Origin: Mesotaenium endlicherianum
Lineage: Eukaryota; Streptophyta; Zygnematophyceae; Zygnematales; Mesotaeniaceae
Assembly: GCA_009602735.1 (NCBI GenBank)
Contig: WELA01005162.1
Span: forward strand, 332,937 to 396,936
Length of the DNA stretch: 64,000 bases
Direction of reading: 5' to 3'
Each line of letters begins with the position of its first letter. Within the stretch, counting starts at the first letter, position 1. The notes under the pieces were generated by a model that did not search any database, was not told the origin of the DNA, and saw nothing but the letters and a program-made list of their open reading frames with translations. Shown here one piece after another: positions 1 to 11,850 of the stretch. The translations under genes were made by a program, and so were the position numbers.

Positions 1-45
1 GCCCGCCCGCCCGCCCGCCCGCCAGCTTGCCCGCCCGCTTGCTCG
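1..45. repeat. GCCC/GCTT simple repeat at the left edge
   Basis: A short run of imperfect GCCC units opens the window and decays into GCTT- and GACC-type units. It lies in what would be the first intron of the minus-strand gene that begins at 1138. Confidence 0.8.
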
Positions 46-152
46 ACCGACCGACTGACAGGCAGCCAAGTGTTGACATTCTCGCATGGGATGAAGGAGA
101 GAAGCGAGGTGGGAGGGGGGGAGGGGGGGGGAGGGAGAGGGGAGTTGCACAC

Positions 153-1138
153 CTGGCAAGGTAGCCCTGCGCCAGCTCGACCGCCGCCCGGCTGGACTCG
201 CCCAGCAGGTTGCGCCCCTCCTTCTCCGCTGCAATCAGATCCTCGGCCAACAGGAAGGTGCCAAGTGCCAGCCATTGCACGACCGCCTTCCCCAGGACTT
301 TCCGCCCGTAGGGGTCACCACTGTTACCGCCATATTGGTCCCCCCCAGGTGTACCTGCGCCGCCCACCTGGCCTGCGCCGTCCATCTGAGATGCCCCTCC
401 AGAATAACCCCCACCCTCTGAGAAGGTCCTGCCTGTAACCGCCGCCTGCCGCCCGGGCTGCAGAGACAGACCTTCCAGGGCCTGCCACAGGGGCGAGCTG
501 CCAGCCGACAGGGGATCGACAGATGTCACGCTAGTTTTGCTCTCCATGGGAGCTGGAGCTGTCGCGTGGCCTCCTACGGAACCCAGGGCCCCCAGAATGT
601 CAGCAACTGACACGTCAGCAGACCTGGCTGCTGCTGTCGCTACTACTGCCGCTGCTGTCGTCGCCCGCCGCTTTTGTCTTCTTGCCTTTGCCTTCCACTT
701 GCTCTGCGAGGTCCTCACCTTCTCTTGTGCTTCACTCTGCTCGCCTCCTGGCAGCAGCGGAGAATCACAGGCAGGCGTCTGCCCCACCTCGCCCCCTAAG
801 TCAGCACCAGCAGCTCCCCCATACTCCTGTCCTACGCCTGCTCCGCTGTCACTTGCAGCCTCAGGTAACCTCCCAGGTGTTCTTCTGCTGCCATCAGGAG
901 ATAGTCTCCAGCTGAACCCTTGCCTATGTGCACCTCGAATAACATGATTTGCTCTGCAGCCGATGGTGATGAGTGATTTCCTCAATGAACGGCTGCAGCT
1001 GTCAGCATGGCCAGAGGGGACCAACTTCAGCCCCGCAGACTCCACGTCATTGCCTCTGAGAGCGCCTCTAAGGCAACATGTGGCACCCTGCAACTGCAGG
1101 AGGGCCAGCTGATTCGACGCACTCGCTATTGTAACCAT
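153..1138 (-). CDS. First exon of an unknown, probably plastid-targeted protein (continues past left edge)
   Basis: I read this exon codon by codon on the minus strand. It is open from an ATG at 1138 (MVTIASASNQ) to a splice donor (AG|gtgtgc) at 153/152, giving 328 codons plus two bases (phase 2). The reading stays open to the window edge, so no stop marks the frame. The first 75 or so residues are rich in Ser, Arg, Ala and Cys and poor in acidic residues, like an algal transit peptide. A middle part is Gly/Ala-rich and low complexity, with a basic stretch (KWKAKARRQKRR). The C-terminal part looks folded and helical: YGRKVLGKAVVQWLALGTFL followed by LAEDLIAAEKEGRNLL and AAVELAQGYLA. I do not recognise the family. 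Low-complexity bias could mean parts are non-coding, but codon-like structure and the good donor argue for a real exon. Confidence 0.6.
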
Positions 1139-4100
1139 CATAATATATCTATAAGTAGTACTACTCTATATACACATGCTCCAGTGTACGGCTGATCAAT
1201 TTGGTAGAATTTACTTTCAATAAGTCAGGACAACCACTACTGCTACAACTTCCAAGGGCCCACGCCTGCGATTACAGAAGATGTCTGATCTTTGCTGACG
1301 TCAGTGCTGACAGCAAGCCGTCGAGAAGTCAAGACCAGGCTCTTGACGCCTAATCAATGTGAGGGACACTAATCTTTGTGCATGAGCGCCTTCTACAATG
1401 CCCGAGAGAGAATGTGCCTGGATGTCATCAATGGGCTTCAATCACCATATCGGAGCAAAAGAGGACGTGGCAGGAGGTGGACATGAACTCATTTCGTACG
1501 GAGTCCTGACCACTCCATGCACTTACGGAACAAGAGTCTGTGAAGCTTCGTCAGCGACAATCACCTGAGAGGTTAGACGTCTTCCAAGATCGTCCAAGCG
1601 GAACAGGGGTGCTACAAGCGCCCTCGCAACATTGTTGCTCCCCTGAAGTTTGTTTGCCTAAACGCTGCTAACCATGCAGTCCATAAAATCCTTGAGATTA
1701 ATCAGAAATTGCCCTATAAGTGGCCGGCAGGCGCGGTTCGCACCGAAGAATTGTGCGCCTTACTGCTGCATTTGCCACACATCAGGCCTGGCCCTCCAGG
1801 CGCTGTATTGCAGCCATATTGCAGCAGTGGTTCTCGTTGTGGTTCTCGTTTATGTCCAAGTTATGAAGCATGTGGGGTGAAAGCGAACTCCACGTTTACT
1901 CTCATCACGCTCGTTCCCTTAGGACTTAGTACCTTGATCGTGGCCAGACTTCTGCTCCTCGTTCTCGTTCGTCGCTAATTGTTTCATGCTTGATTTTACG
2001 ACATAAGCTCCAACATCATGCATTTCAGATGCAGTCGTGCCTATTCGCCTTTCTTCGCCATGCTAAGATCATATGACTTTACTAGCATATCTGCCAACTG
2101 TCGCGACTGGTATCATTTTGACGGCACCGCACGCGTGGCGCAAGTCACGGCAGCTCAGGTACAGATAGTCAAAGCTGACTCACCAATTAAATGACTTACA
2201 TTTGAACAGTCAGCATTGAGAGTCAAAAGTCAACGTCACACGAAAGGGTGACCGTGACCAGTCAAAGCCGACACTTAGGGAAGGGTGGGTTTGACGGTCA
2301 GGGCAGCTGCGAAGCTGAACCCACCAGGACCTGCAAACGATTCACGCCAGCAACTTGCCAGGTCAAGGAAGCTGACCCAGTAGCTCGCTGAGCATTTGCT
2401 CAGTCAGACAAAGCTGGCATGTTGGCTTGCTTAGCGATGGCTGAGTCAAGCCACGCTAAGTAAGCAAGACAACTTCGCAACAGCCTCTTTGTGGAGCTGT
2501 TACGCCAAGGTTCACGATATGGAGACATGGTTTCCCAGCCACGAGGGCGTGCACGCCAACTGAAAGCTTAAGCGAGCACGCGCGACCGTCACGAGGCCTG
2601 CATGCAAGTTGAGTGACGCGACATAACTTAAGACATGCAGTGACACCCACGAGGTGAAACATGCATGTATGCAGTTGTAACTAAGTCACGTGCTTGCGTG
2701 GTGCCCGGGAAAGTAAGGCAACCTAGCATCGACGTGACTAACCAACGACAAATTAGTGGCAATCAAGGGAGATGGAACCTACGATCACAATTGGGGATTT
2801 AGAATAAATCAGCAACTACGAGTGACGTACATTGGATGTGGCGAAAAAAATCTCCATTTGAGGCGTGCAGATTTGTTCCCCAACAAATTCTTCGCCATTT
2901 GGCGTAGAAATAGCATCTTCGCTTGCTGTGGAGGGGTCACATGAAACTCACCCGGGTTAAACTTTGGACGCCAGTTTTCGGTGCGCGAGCCTTGAAAATG
3001 TTCCCCGAGGGGTCATAAAGCGCGTCAAACTTGACGCTTAAGAGCGCCGGCGCTAAATTGCGCTAAATTAAGACTCTCGCGAGCAAGAACTTTCTCCTTG
3101 CTCAGTCTTAATTCTAATTAGTTTTTTAGGGTTGTGCGTGAGTCTCTCCGCATTATAGAAGTCGTAATGAGAAGGTTCCGTGCAGCATCAAGGTAGCAGT
3201 AACATTTAGGCTTCTCCTATATGTGCCTTTATGATGCCTCTTAGAAATATGTTTATGGATATTTGTGTGACCTCCCATGGCTACGGATTTTCTACCGTGT
3301 TAACTATACTTCGGGCTGTTTGTTTTTTACGCATCTTTATTGTAATTGTGAGCTCTTGTCCAAAGAATGTCTTGCATGAATACGTTTTCTACTCGCTATA
3401 GGCGCTTTAGTGGCTGCGGGTTGGATTTGACCCTCAATGCTGTCTTGTGCACAGGTTGCTGTTTGGGACTGCTTTACAAGGCTACAGAAGGTCTTTGGTG
3501 TCCAGATTTTGCGAGTGAGTCCATAAGTTTTGTACTTCACACTTTAGGGCTGCCACTTATCTCATGGTTGATTTTCATGACATGTTTTGGTCCTGATTCC
3601 TGTGTTTTATGCATGTTTAAGTCATGGAAGTGATGCCCAATCTCTGTAGCAGGTGCGGGCAAAGAAGGGGAATTGGCTTCAAGTATTGTGTGCCCTTTGA
3701 GAAGATTTTTAGCAAATGGGTGAAGGTAGATCCGGAATTGTGGCTAATGAATTTTAGGATGCGGTTGTTTAAGAGGATAAATGCCTTTCCTCAAGCCAAA
3801 GTGCAATTTGTAATGCATCAGCATGTGGGTAGATATAATATTTATCTATATATAATTGTTAATTAAATTCAACTGCTGAACTTTGGTTAATATTCAATCT
3901 GCTGGACATTATATAATTACCAATTTAATGACTCGGCCGAGAGCAGCAGGCTGAAGTCAACTTAGGTCAGCTTGCTGACACATTCTTTGACAGCCAGCTG
4001 ACTTCTGTACTCGGTAGTAGCGAATTGCCTAGATATGCATCTAAGTGTGATGTGCTAGATGAATGGCCAGATGACATCCTTGGGATGGATGGCGATTCGG

Positions 4101-4872
4101 GATGATGGGAGATGGTGGTGGATTTGGTTAACCAAGGTCCTACCAACGTGGTTAACTCCCGGGTAGGCGGTGCCATCGCATTGGCCGTTGAACAGTAAAC
4201 TCATTCTATGTACATAGGCTAGACATTGCTCTTGAGTTTGGCATTTGGAAATGGGGCCAACTCTCTTGTACCGCTTACTGAGAGATATCTGAATCCAAGG
4301 CGAGAAGCCATTCATACGCACTGTCTTCTAGCCTTGCTTATGTATGAGTATACTGATTGCATTATTGATGTTTGTTTACTTGCATTTGACTTGCGAGTAT
4401 TGTCCACCGCTAGTACGTTTGTCTCTTGCTGTTTAATCATTTAACAAAAAATACCATAAGGATTACACGCTGATATAAAAATCTTCATTAATTGTTAATC
4501 GCCAATTGGTAAGTCGATTCATTTCAACATTAGAGAGAGGAATGTGCCCAGAAATATAATTGTCACATTGTTAGGAGCATAGGGAAAGAAGTATACCACC
4601 GGATAGAGATGACTTACCCTTCCAAGAGTATTAGCATTCGTCGGGTGTGTTGGGAAGTTAAAGACTTGGATAGTCTTCTAGCTTTTTAAAGTGTTAGTGG
4701 GGAAATAGGGGGCAGCTAAGGTGATTCCTTCCTCGAACGAAATCGTAGCTATCATACTCTCTTCTTTTAGTCCCATAGGTAAGGAAATGTGCACATTAAA
4801 GTTTTCCTACTGCGTCTTAAACCGGGTTGGAGAGGTTAATTATGCTCCTGATCAATGTTATGATCGGATAAT
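1139..4872. other. Gene-poor AT-rich stretch, nothing recognised
   Basis: Only short, uncorrelated open frames occur on both strands, with no domain I recognise and no linked splice signals. The first few hundred bases should hold the promoter and 5' UTR of the minus-strand gene starting at 1138, but I see no clear core element. The rest has the look of old repeat or intergenic DNA. Confidence 0.5.
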
Positions 4873-5646
4873 ATGGAAGGCATATCTCATATAAAATGCA
4901 GATCTCACTTAGTGGGAAGGATGTCAGATTACACTATTTTTATGAGGTTAGAAGGTGAAGTACAGGTCTGTGATGTTATGGTTAAGGCTGGAGAGATTTG
5001 CAGAGAATATGCTGCTAAGCTTGAGGAGGAAGAAGATGCGCGTGATAGGAAGTTACTTGCACAGATCGAGACATAAACCACCACGTAAATTAGCTATGCT
5101 AGAAGCACAAACAAAATGGGTTAGCACTTTGCAGGCTATTTCTGAAGATGTGCAGTACACTGATCAGCATGCTGCTTTTGCTTCTCGTAACTCAGTTCTC
5201 CCTACACCCAGAGTGCCCACAGCAGAGCAGCTTGCTAACATTGAGGGAACGCGCTTAATGAAGGCGGCAAGGGAGCTGGCTACAAGAAAAAGATTGAGAC
5301 AACCTGCCAAGGTCAGCTTTTCTGGATTTTCTCTTGAAGTTATGCATGTGTTTCCACGCTGCTACTTAGTGTGCTATGTGTGTTGCTTCAATAATTATTA
5401 TCACTACTTGCTAGTACAACCTTCAGAGTTTGAATACCATATCTGACAGGTGTTCATAGAAGAATCTGCCAGGTGTCAAAATAAGTTACTTCTTCTTTAA
5501 TATTGATTTCTTTATATTTCATGCATGCACTGTTTTCCTTTTTGTTATTAGATTCCAAGAGTTCCATCTACACCATTTGCTTATGTCTCTGGAGAGGGTG
5601 TGCAAAACAATGAGCACCAGAAAGGTGCTTATAAAGTGTCATTACA
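4873..5646 (+). pseudogene. Decayed plus-strand coding fragment, unknown
   Basis: A first open frame (MEGISHIKCRSHLVGRMSDY...) ends in a Glu-rich helix (EYAAKLEEEEDARDRKLL). A second frame continues with coding-like sequence (KLAMLEAQTKWVSTLQAISE, then LANIEGTRLMKAARELATRK) to a possible donor near 5311. A third piece at 5552-5646 (IPRVPSTPFAYVSGEGVQNN) sits between an AG acceptor and a CAG|gtgcac donor. The frame changes between pieces, so this is either a multi-exon gene I cannot fully thread or a broken one. No family is recognised. Nearby transposon debris makes a mobile-element origin plausible. Confidence 0.25.
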
Positions 5647-6376
5647 GGTGCACCAATATCTCGCACTAATAATATTGAAGGTCGAAGATTAACACTAGGT
5701 TTACCAGCCATAAGACCATATATGGGTCCATAATGCCCTCTACTTATCACACTATATTTGAAGATGTACTTGTTCATAGTATCATAGTGCATTGGAAAGC
5801 TTGTATCACAATTTGTTGCACAAACTATTTGTTCCGAAATTGGCGGCATGGGAAAGTGTACTTTTTGTACAACATATGTACCAAAAATGAAATCGACAAA
5901 ACTTGGCCAACTATGAAGTACATAGTGGAGATTGTTCACTTTGAATTACAAGTTGCCAATTTTGCTGGAGGTATACATATGTTTTAGCTACCCAAAGCAA
6001 CTACATTTGTGTCATTAGGGTAAGTACCCTACTGTTGTCACCCTTCCTACTAAGAAGACCATTATTGTCTGTGTCTTAGTGAGGTCACTCGTTACTTCAT
6101 GCTTTTTGTTACTACAATAGAAAACTCATATCTTATTCAGTGTGGGGCAGAAATTCATGATTCAACTTTGTACTGGTTTATCCTTTTTGTAGGTCTGCAT
6201 CAAAAAATAAATAAAAATAAAAAACAACAGAAAATAACAAAAAAAAAATATCAAATACAAAAAAAAAAGCTGTCGAGAGATTCTGCAGCATAGAGTTCTA
6301 CAACAGAAATTTGCAGCTCCATATTTATGCTCATGTCTTTCTTGTTCCACCATCTATAGCCATCATGCTACCAATT

Positions 6377-8694
6377 CTACGTAGGTGTTAGCCTAAAGGG
6401 ACCCACATTTACATGCTCTATCACTTTATTGCAGTCATATGCAGCAAAGCAAGGCGCAGCGCAAAGAGCTACCCTACAGGTAGGACACCAGTAGCTAGGC
6501 CTCACCCTCCTAGCTTTGTGGCCCAATGGGAACAGCCTGGCTTTGCAAACAACACTCCCAGGCCTCTTCCCAAAGGGGATGTGCTCAAGGAAGTGCCTTC
6601 CAAGAAACCTGTTAAGGCCAGCCCGTCCCGCATAACCTGCGCGCGTGCGCCTCTCGTCGAGATGTTTGAAGTCTGTCATCTCAGAGACCAGGTCAAGCAT
6701 GAAAGGAAACGTATCACTCTCTGGATGGGCTAGGTCATAGAGTATGAATGCATTAGCTACTGCTGAATCAATCAAGCCCCAGTACAGCTTATGCCACCAC
6801 TTGAAACTGATAGCTGTCTGCTCCACAGAGTAGCAATCTCTGAGACACTACTTGTCAAGTTGGTCGACGGCATCTTTGTGTGTGTTGTAGTGTGTGAATA
6901 TCTCAGGGCAGGACACACTCTTCAAGTTACCATCTTTCTGTCTTCTATCTACCTCTGTGAGCTCTAGACCTGCAGCAGCAGACAAGAAGTGCACCAGCTG
7001 CTTGTCTTGCCACACCATTGCAATCTGGCCCGGATAGTCACAGTCAAGAGCTACATAGTCTCCTTGAGTTGGCTTCCTTTGACCTCTAGGAACAGGTAAG
7101 ACAAGTAAGCTAGCCTTTCCATCTGCAGTCTTAGGCATGTGCTTTCTGTTTGCTAAGACAATTCCTGTTGCTACATGACCCAATTATGCAAGAGCTTTCA
7201 ACAAAGAGGGTGAAGTGAAACCTCTATCTAAGACAAAAGAGTAAGCCTGATATTGAGGCAAGTCTGAAATAAGCTCCAAGACCACATCAACCTGTGTCCT
7301 ACCTGGGACTTTGTCACACACAATAAAGTCAAAACAGTAGTAGTTGGTGCTGTCACACACCATGAACATCTCTATGCCAAATTTATGAGGCTTAGCAGGC
7401 TTGTACACGCTGACAGGACAGTTTCTGTTTCTAAGAGGAATCAACCTCTCATCAATAGTAAGGTTGGGGTTTGGATTGTAGTGTTCTTTGAACTTGTCCC
7501 TAAGTCTGTCTATAAGAGGTTGACACTGCCATAGCCTGTAAGTACCAGATATTCTAGGAAATCCATCTCTACCTAGGTTTGTATGAAGGTGAAAGTATCT
7601 CTTGATGTGCTGTCACCTATTCCTGGACATGAAGGTGCCAAAAGAAGGAAATCTTATAGGCCCTGCTGTGTCGTTTCTTCAAGAGAAGGCTAGTCTAGGC
7701 ACTGGATTCAAAGCCATGGCAATGTATAGGCCATGCCAAATGATCATCTCTGTGACAGTCACAGGCTTCCAATGCTTAGCTCTATTGAGACCTGCATATG
7801 CATTTGTCTCATCCACCAAAAGCTCAAACCAATCCATGCCAATGAAGAATCATAGCACAGCAAAGGGAGAGTACTTCATGAATACTCTGCAGCTTACTCC
7901 TTGCAGACCTGATTGTGTAGAACCACCAAGATGTTGCCTCCATGCGTATTTCTCTCCTGGAACTGGGGGCCTCCAGGAGAACTCCTCTTGGACATCTTCA
8001 CCTGGGTGCTCCTCCTCCATGAGATTGCCTTCTCTCTCCAGCTCACTGTCAGTGGAGAACTCTTCCTCTTCATCACTAATACCTTCCCTGGTCTTGTATC
8101 TACTGCTTGACATCTTCTTGTGCACCAGTTTAGCCTTAGTTCTCCTCAATATTTTTTCTACCCTGTCCTTAGGTGCACTTAGCACTATCTCTTTGCCTCT
8201 TTTTTGTGCAGGTCTGCCCTTCCTCCTGTCTCCTTCCTGTTCATCCTCCTCCTCCTGCTCCTCCTCCTCCTCCTCTTCCTCATCCTCATCTTCATCTTGT
8301 GCCTGAGAGTCACCAAGTGCCCCTTGTGAGGAAGAAACATGGCCTTAACCATCAATTTCAGAAGCAGAAGCAACCAGAGAGGCACCTGCAGAAAGTGTTC
8401 CAAAACGCACTACACCCGGTTGTGGAGAGAACCAAGACTCTTTCGGGTCATTGGTAAGGTACTTCCTGACCTGCCAAGGCTCCCACTGATTCTTATCGTT
8501 GTCAAACAGCACATCTATGATTCATGCCCTATCTTTTTTATGCCTAATGACCTCTTTTTTACCACTCCGACTAGGAAGAACTCCAAGAAATATTCCCCAA
8601 AGACTTGTTCTGCCCATTTCCTCCCCCAGGATGTAGAGGGTATCAACAGTTTACGCCCCACAACAATTTCAGGGTGCGAAGAGGACGAAGCCAT
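6377..8694 (-). mobile_element. piggyBac-type DNA transposon, transposase broken
   Basis: The minus strand encodes a transposase of the piggyBac family (DDE_Tnp_1_7). The start is MASSSHPEIVVGRKLLIPS at 8694. Next comes a region with VLFDNDKNQWEPW that resembles a Tudor-like fold, then a very acidic stretch, then the catalytic core. Known piggyBac catalytic aspartates are recognisable in three contexts: TIDERLIPLRNR, FVLDRGFTS and THYNTHKDAVDQLD. The core also carries KPHKFGIEMFMVCDS. A C-terminal Cys-rich finger (WCPTCRVALCAAPC) ends at the stop at 6379-6377. Total span is about 770 codons, longer than typical piggyBac because of the N-terminal extension. It is dead: one frame change near 8520 and in-frame stops at 8345-8347 (TAA), 7850-7852 (TGA), 7679-7681 (TGA), 7613-7615 (TGA), 7184-7186 (TAA) and 6848-6850 (TAG). 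Terminal inverted repeats and the flanking TTAA target were not found by eye. Confidence 0.88.
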
Positions 8695-8780
8695 GGCTAT
8701 AAGGTCAATTTCCTAAGCACGCCTCTGCAGGTGGAAAAGAGTGAATCTGAACGAAGAAATTACTTTTGTGCTTCACTGTT

Positions 8781-10363
8781 TCAGCCATAACTTTGTCGAC
8801 ACGAGTCGGAATGAGGATTTCTATTTTTTCGCACTAGGTTCAATCTTAGAAGGAGATGTAGCAAACATGGTACACAATCATTGGGAGGTACATCCAAGAG
8901 TGGTGCCCTCTTGTGTCGTTGTCCATGGTGCAGCTTCTGATACTCCAGCCTAGCTTTATTGCTCTCCTTCTCTAGCTTGCTCCTCATAGTTTTTACCTTA
9001 TCATCGTCGAGGTCCTTCTGACTATGGAATTCCTTTTGCAAAACTCACAAGTCATAGGCAAACTTGTTGGAGCATGGGCTGCATTCCTCATCCCATCCAG
9101 CGTCCGCAGACGACCTGCCCACCCACGTTCTGTTGGCTCCTTACTGGTGACCTCGCACCACAAACAGGGATACGTTGATGATGCTCCACACAGGCCATAT
9201 AGTCCATTGCTGAATTTGTAGTTTCCTCTAAGGTAGAAGCGCACCATGTACAAGTTGATCTAGTCGTATTCCGCTTCGCTTCAATGCAGGTATGTCTTCT
9301 CGTAGTCTTCCTGTGTGCTCTTTCAGACTTGGGAAGTTGTCGTCTCCTTCGAAGATGAGCATGGTACAATTGCTGAATGGCAAACCAGCCAAACTCTCAT
9401 TGTCTTTTGTGATGACCCTGCAGCAGGTGGTTGTTTGGTTTACGTTGCGAAACCATTGAGAAGCACCTCCAAGTATGTGTACTCTCACCACACAACCAAA
9501 AGATATTCTCAGATCAATGATCTATACTTGAGGACCTGCTCCATGGGAACACTCATTCCACTACTTCCTTCTTGTATAGGCTTGAGCTCTGCATGTAGCT
9601 CATCTGACAACTTTTGCACAGACCTCTTTGATGCTAGCTTAGGAAGTGTGAGGGTTATGCCTTCGCATATGTGCTTGGGTTCCCACACCTCCAATTCTTG
9701 CGAGTAGGTCTTGGACTACAGGTTCAGTAGCAGCTGGTACTTCTCTCGAGACAGGCCTATTCTGTGCCATAGTGCTAGGCCTAAAAGTGTATCCCAGTGC
9801 TCCAATATTTCTGCTATAATTTTACCTTTTATCTCGTGTTTTAGATCTTGCTTTGCTTCTACTAGTGCTAAGACTCCTGCTTGATCAGCCTTGTGAAAAT
9901 AAGAAGCTGTTGCTTTCAGCTCAAGCCCTCCTTTGAACTTGTCATCAATAAATATTCTTATGTCGTTTGCCATCCTTTGCGCAATCTTCGTATGACCTCC
10001 ACCAACTCTTGGGCGAGGTTGGGCCTTGGTGAAAGGGGTGGAGGTTTGCTCAACTGTCAGGTACCTGATTCTCCTCTTTGCTACAGTAAATTCAGTCAGC
10101 AACGCAGACTCTATTTCTCTGTGTTGTTGCTTTAAGTCCTTCACTTCTTGCTTGTGCTTTACACGTCTGGTGGCTAAGATCCTATGCAATCTTGTAATTT
10201 CATCAATCTGCTTTGTCAGGGACTGTCTTATATGCTCTAGTTCACTCACAGTTCTAGGTTTCTTAGCTGGGGTAGATGATCGAGGCACTTCTAATTTAGT
10301 TGATACAAATCTGCCCCTATTGCCTTTGGCTTGGTTTGGATTGTTTGCTGGGCCATGGGTCAA
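8781..10363 (-). mobile_element. Unclassified transposon-like coding relic
   Basis: Minus-strand open frames here look like parts of one ancestral protein. It opens with MTHGPANNPNQAKGNRGRFV and a long coiled coil (LEHIRQSLTKQIDEITRLHR), followed by a globular part with KIAQRMANDIRIFIDDKFKG. Later parts contain VITKDNESLAGLPFSNCTML and a zinc-motif-like GLYGLCGASSTYPCLWCEV. A 'G..GASSTYPCLWC' motif is a pattern I associate with transposase-like proteins of several eukaryotic DNA elements, where an analogous Cys pair precedes the C-terminal part; I cannot assign a superfamily. The copy looks broken in roughly three or four places. It lies head-to-tail just upstream of the piggyBac relic, so the two may be nested or independent insertions. 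Confidence 0.4.
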
Positions 10364-10371
10364 AAGTGTTT

Positions 10372-10461
10372 GAGGATGCTGATGCCACAGGTGTGAGAAG
10401 AGCTCTTATGGCTGGAAGAGATGCTAAAGTACAACCTGGTACTTCAATAGAAGGACCCTAA
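10372..10461 (+). pseudogene. Short plus-strand coding-like tail
   Basis: A single open frame reads VFEDADATGVRRALMAGRDA and ends at TAA (10459-10461). Its composition resembles the coding fragments at 4.9-5.6 kb on the same strand. It might be a remnant of the same gene, separated by the transposons inserted between 5.7 and 10.4 kb, but that link is only inference. No family is recognised. Confidence 0.15.
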
Positions 10462-10619
10462 GCTTCAAATAAAAAAGACCTTGAAAGGGCTTACAATTTT
10501 GTTTACGTATCCAGGGTAATAGGTAGAAAAGATGTGCGGGCCACCCAATAAGATGCTCGATAATCCAGTTGCATATCCTGAATTTCCTTTTTTGGCACTT
10601 TTTAAGTGAAAAAAAAAGT

Positions 10620-11850
10620 CTTCAATTTGTCAGAATGTACACTTCTTGTGCTCCTCATGTTCATGATAGGGTCATGAAGAAGTACATGAAATTTGACTCA
10701 ATTCGAGCGTGTTTGGAAGCCATGAATAGCCTTAAAAAAATGTGATGCAAAGCACAATTGGCCGGTTATCGACAGATTTCAGGCATTCACTACAACTGGC
10801 ACATATGTTCACAAAGAAGTCTAATGGCTCTCACATTTGAACCACATACTCCTGAAGGTCATAACTGTCCATTTTGCAAAAACAGAAACATTTTGTCAAA
10901 CTCTCCAAAAGTTGTAGGCCAGCCTTTTTCAGGCGTGCGAAGATGGACACCTGGCCATCTTTGCACGTGTGAGGCTTCTACAGTATTTGTCAAATTACAT
11001 TTTTTTTTGATAACACATGTTCAAGGTAGGGTCATGAAAGGGTGGGTGAAATTTATGTCAGTTTGGGCATATGTGGAAGCTGTGGTGCCCTGCTCAGTGA
11101 CATGAAAAATATGTCATGAAGTGCACAAATGGCCGATTATCGACATATTTCTGGGATTCACTAAAAGTATCACAAGTGTTCAAATACAAGTTCTATGGCT
11201 CTGAGATCCGAATCACTACTCTTGAAGGTAATACGTGCTCATGAAAACCAAAAAAAATACCATTCCTACAAAAACTCAAAAAGTTGTGGATCACCCTGTT
11301 CCAGGCGTGCGAACATCGACACCTGGCAATGTTTGCACGTGTGTGGCTCCTACAGGATTTTACAAAATACATTTCCTTTTTATTCTACCTGTTTATCATA
11401 GAGTCATGCATAATTGGGTGAAGTTTCAGTCAATTTGGGCATATGTACAAGTTGTGGTGCCATGCACAGTGACATGAAATTTCTGTCATGAAATGCTCAA
11501 ATGCTTGGTTATAGACAAATTTGAGGGAATCACTAAAAGTGGTACAACTGTTCAAACACAGGTCTTCCGGCTCTTGAGCGTAATACCTGATCATATAATC
11601 CAAAAAAAATCCTATCCCTCCAAAATCTGAAAAGTTGCAATACAGTCTCTGTCAGGCGTGCAAACATCGACACCTGGCCATGTTTGCACGTGTGTTGCTC
11701 CTACAGGATTTGTCAAAATACAGATTATTTTAATTTCACATGTTTAGCATAGGGTCATGCAAGGGTGGATAAAATTCCAGTGAATTTGGGAAAATATAGA
11801 AGCTAAGGCGGCCTGCACAGTGACATGCAAAATCGGTCAAAAATAGTATG
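10620..11850. repeat. Diverged tandem repeat, about 350-370 bp unit
   Basis: The landmark AGGCGTGCRAA(C/G)ATSGACACCTGG occurs at 10931, 11303 and 11654, giving periods of 372 and 351 bp. Other landmarks recur in the same order: 'agggtcatg...tgggtgaaat', 'cagtgacatg', 'ggttatcgaca', and 'ttgcacgtgtg...cctacag'. A fourth, more diverged partial copy covers about 10620-10900. Copies differ by many substitutions and small indels, so the array is old. It has no convincing coding capacity. Confidence 0.8.

Noticed and set aside
7602-8306. Plus-strand Ser-rich frame of 234 codons
   Set aside because: It is the antisense of the acidic and catalytic parts of the piggyBac transposase.
6377-8694. An alternative genetic code (stop codons read as Trp or Gln) to rescue the transposase
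   Set aside because: The host genes end in TAG or TAA and use the standard code throughout, so the stops reflect decay.
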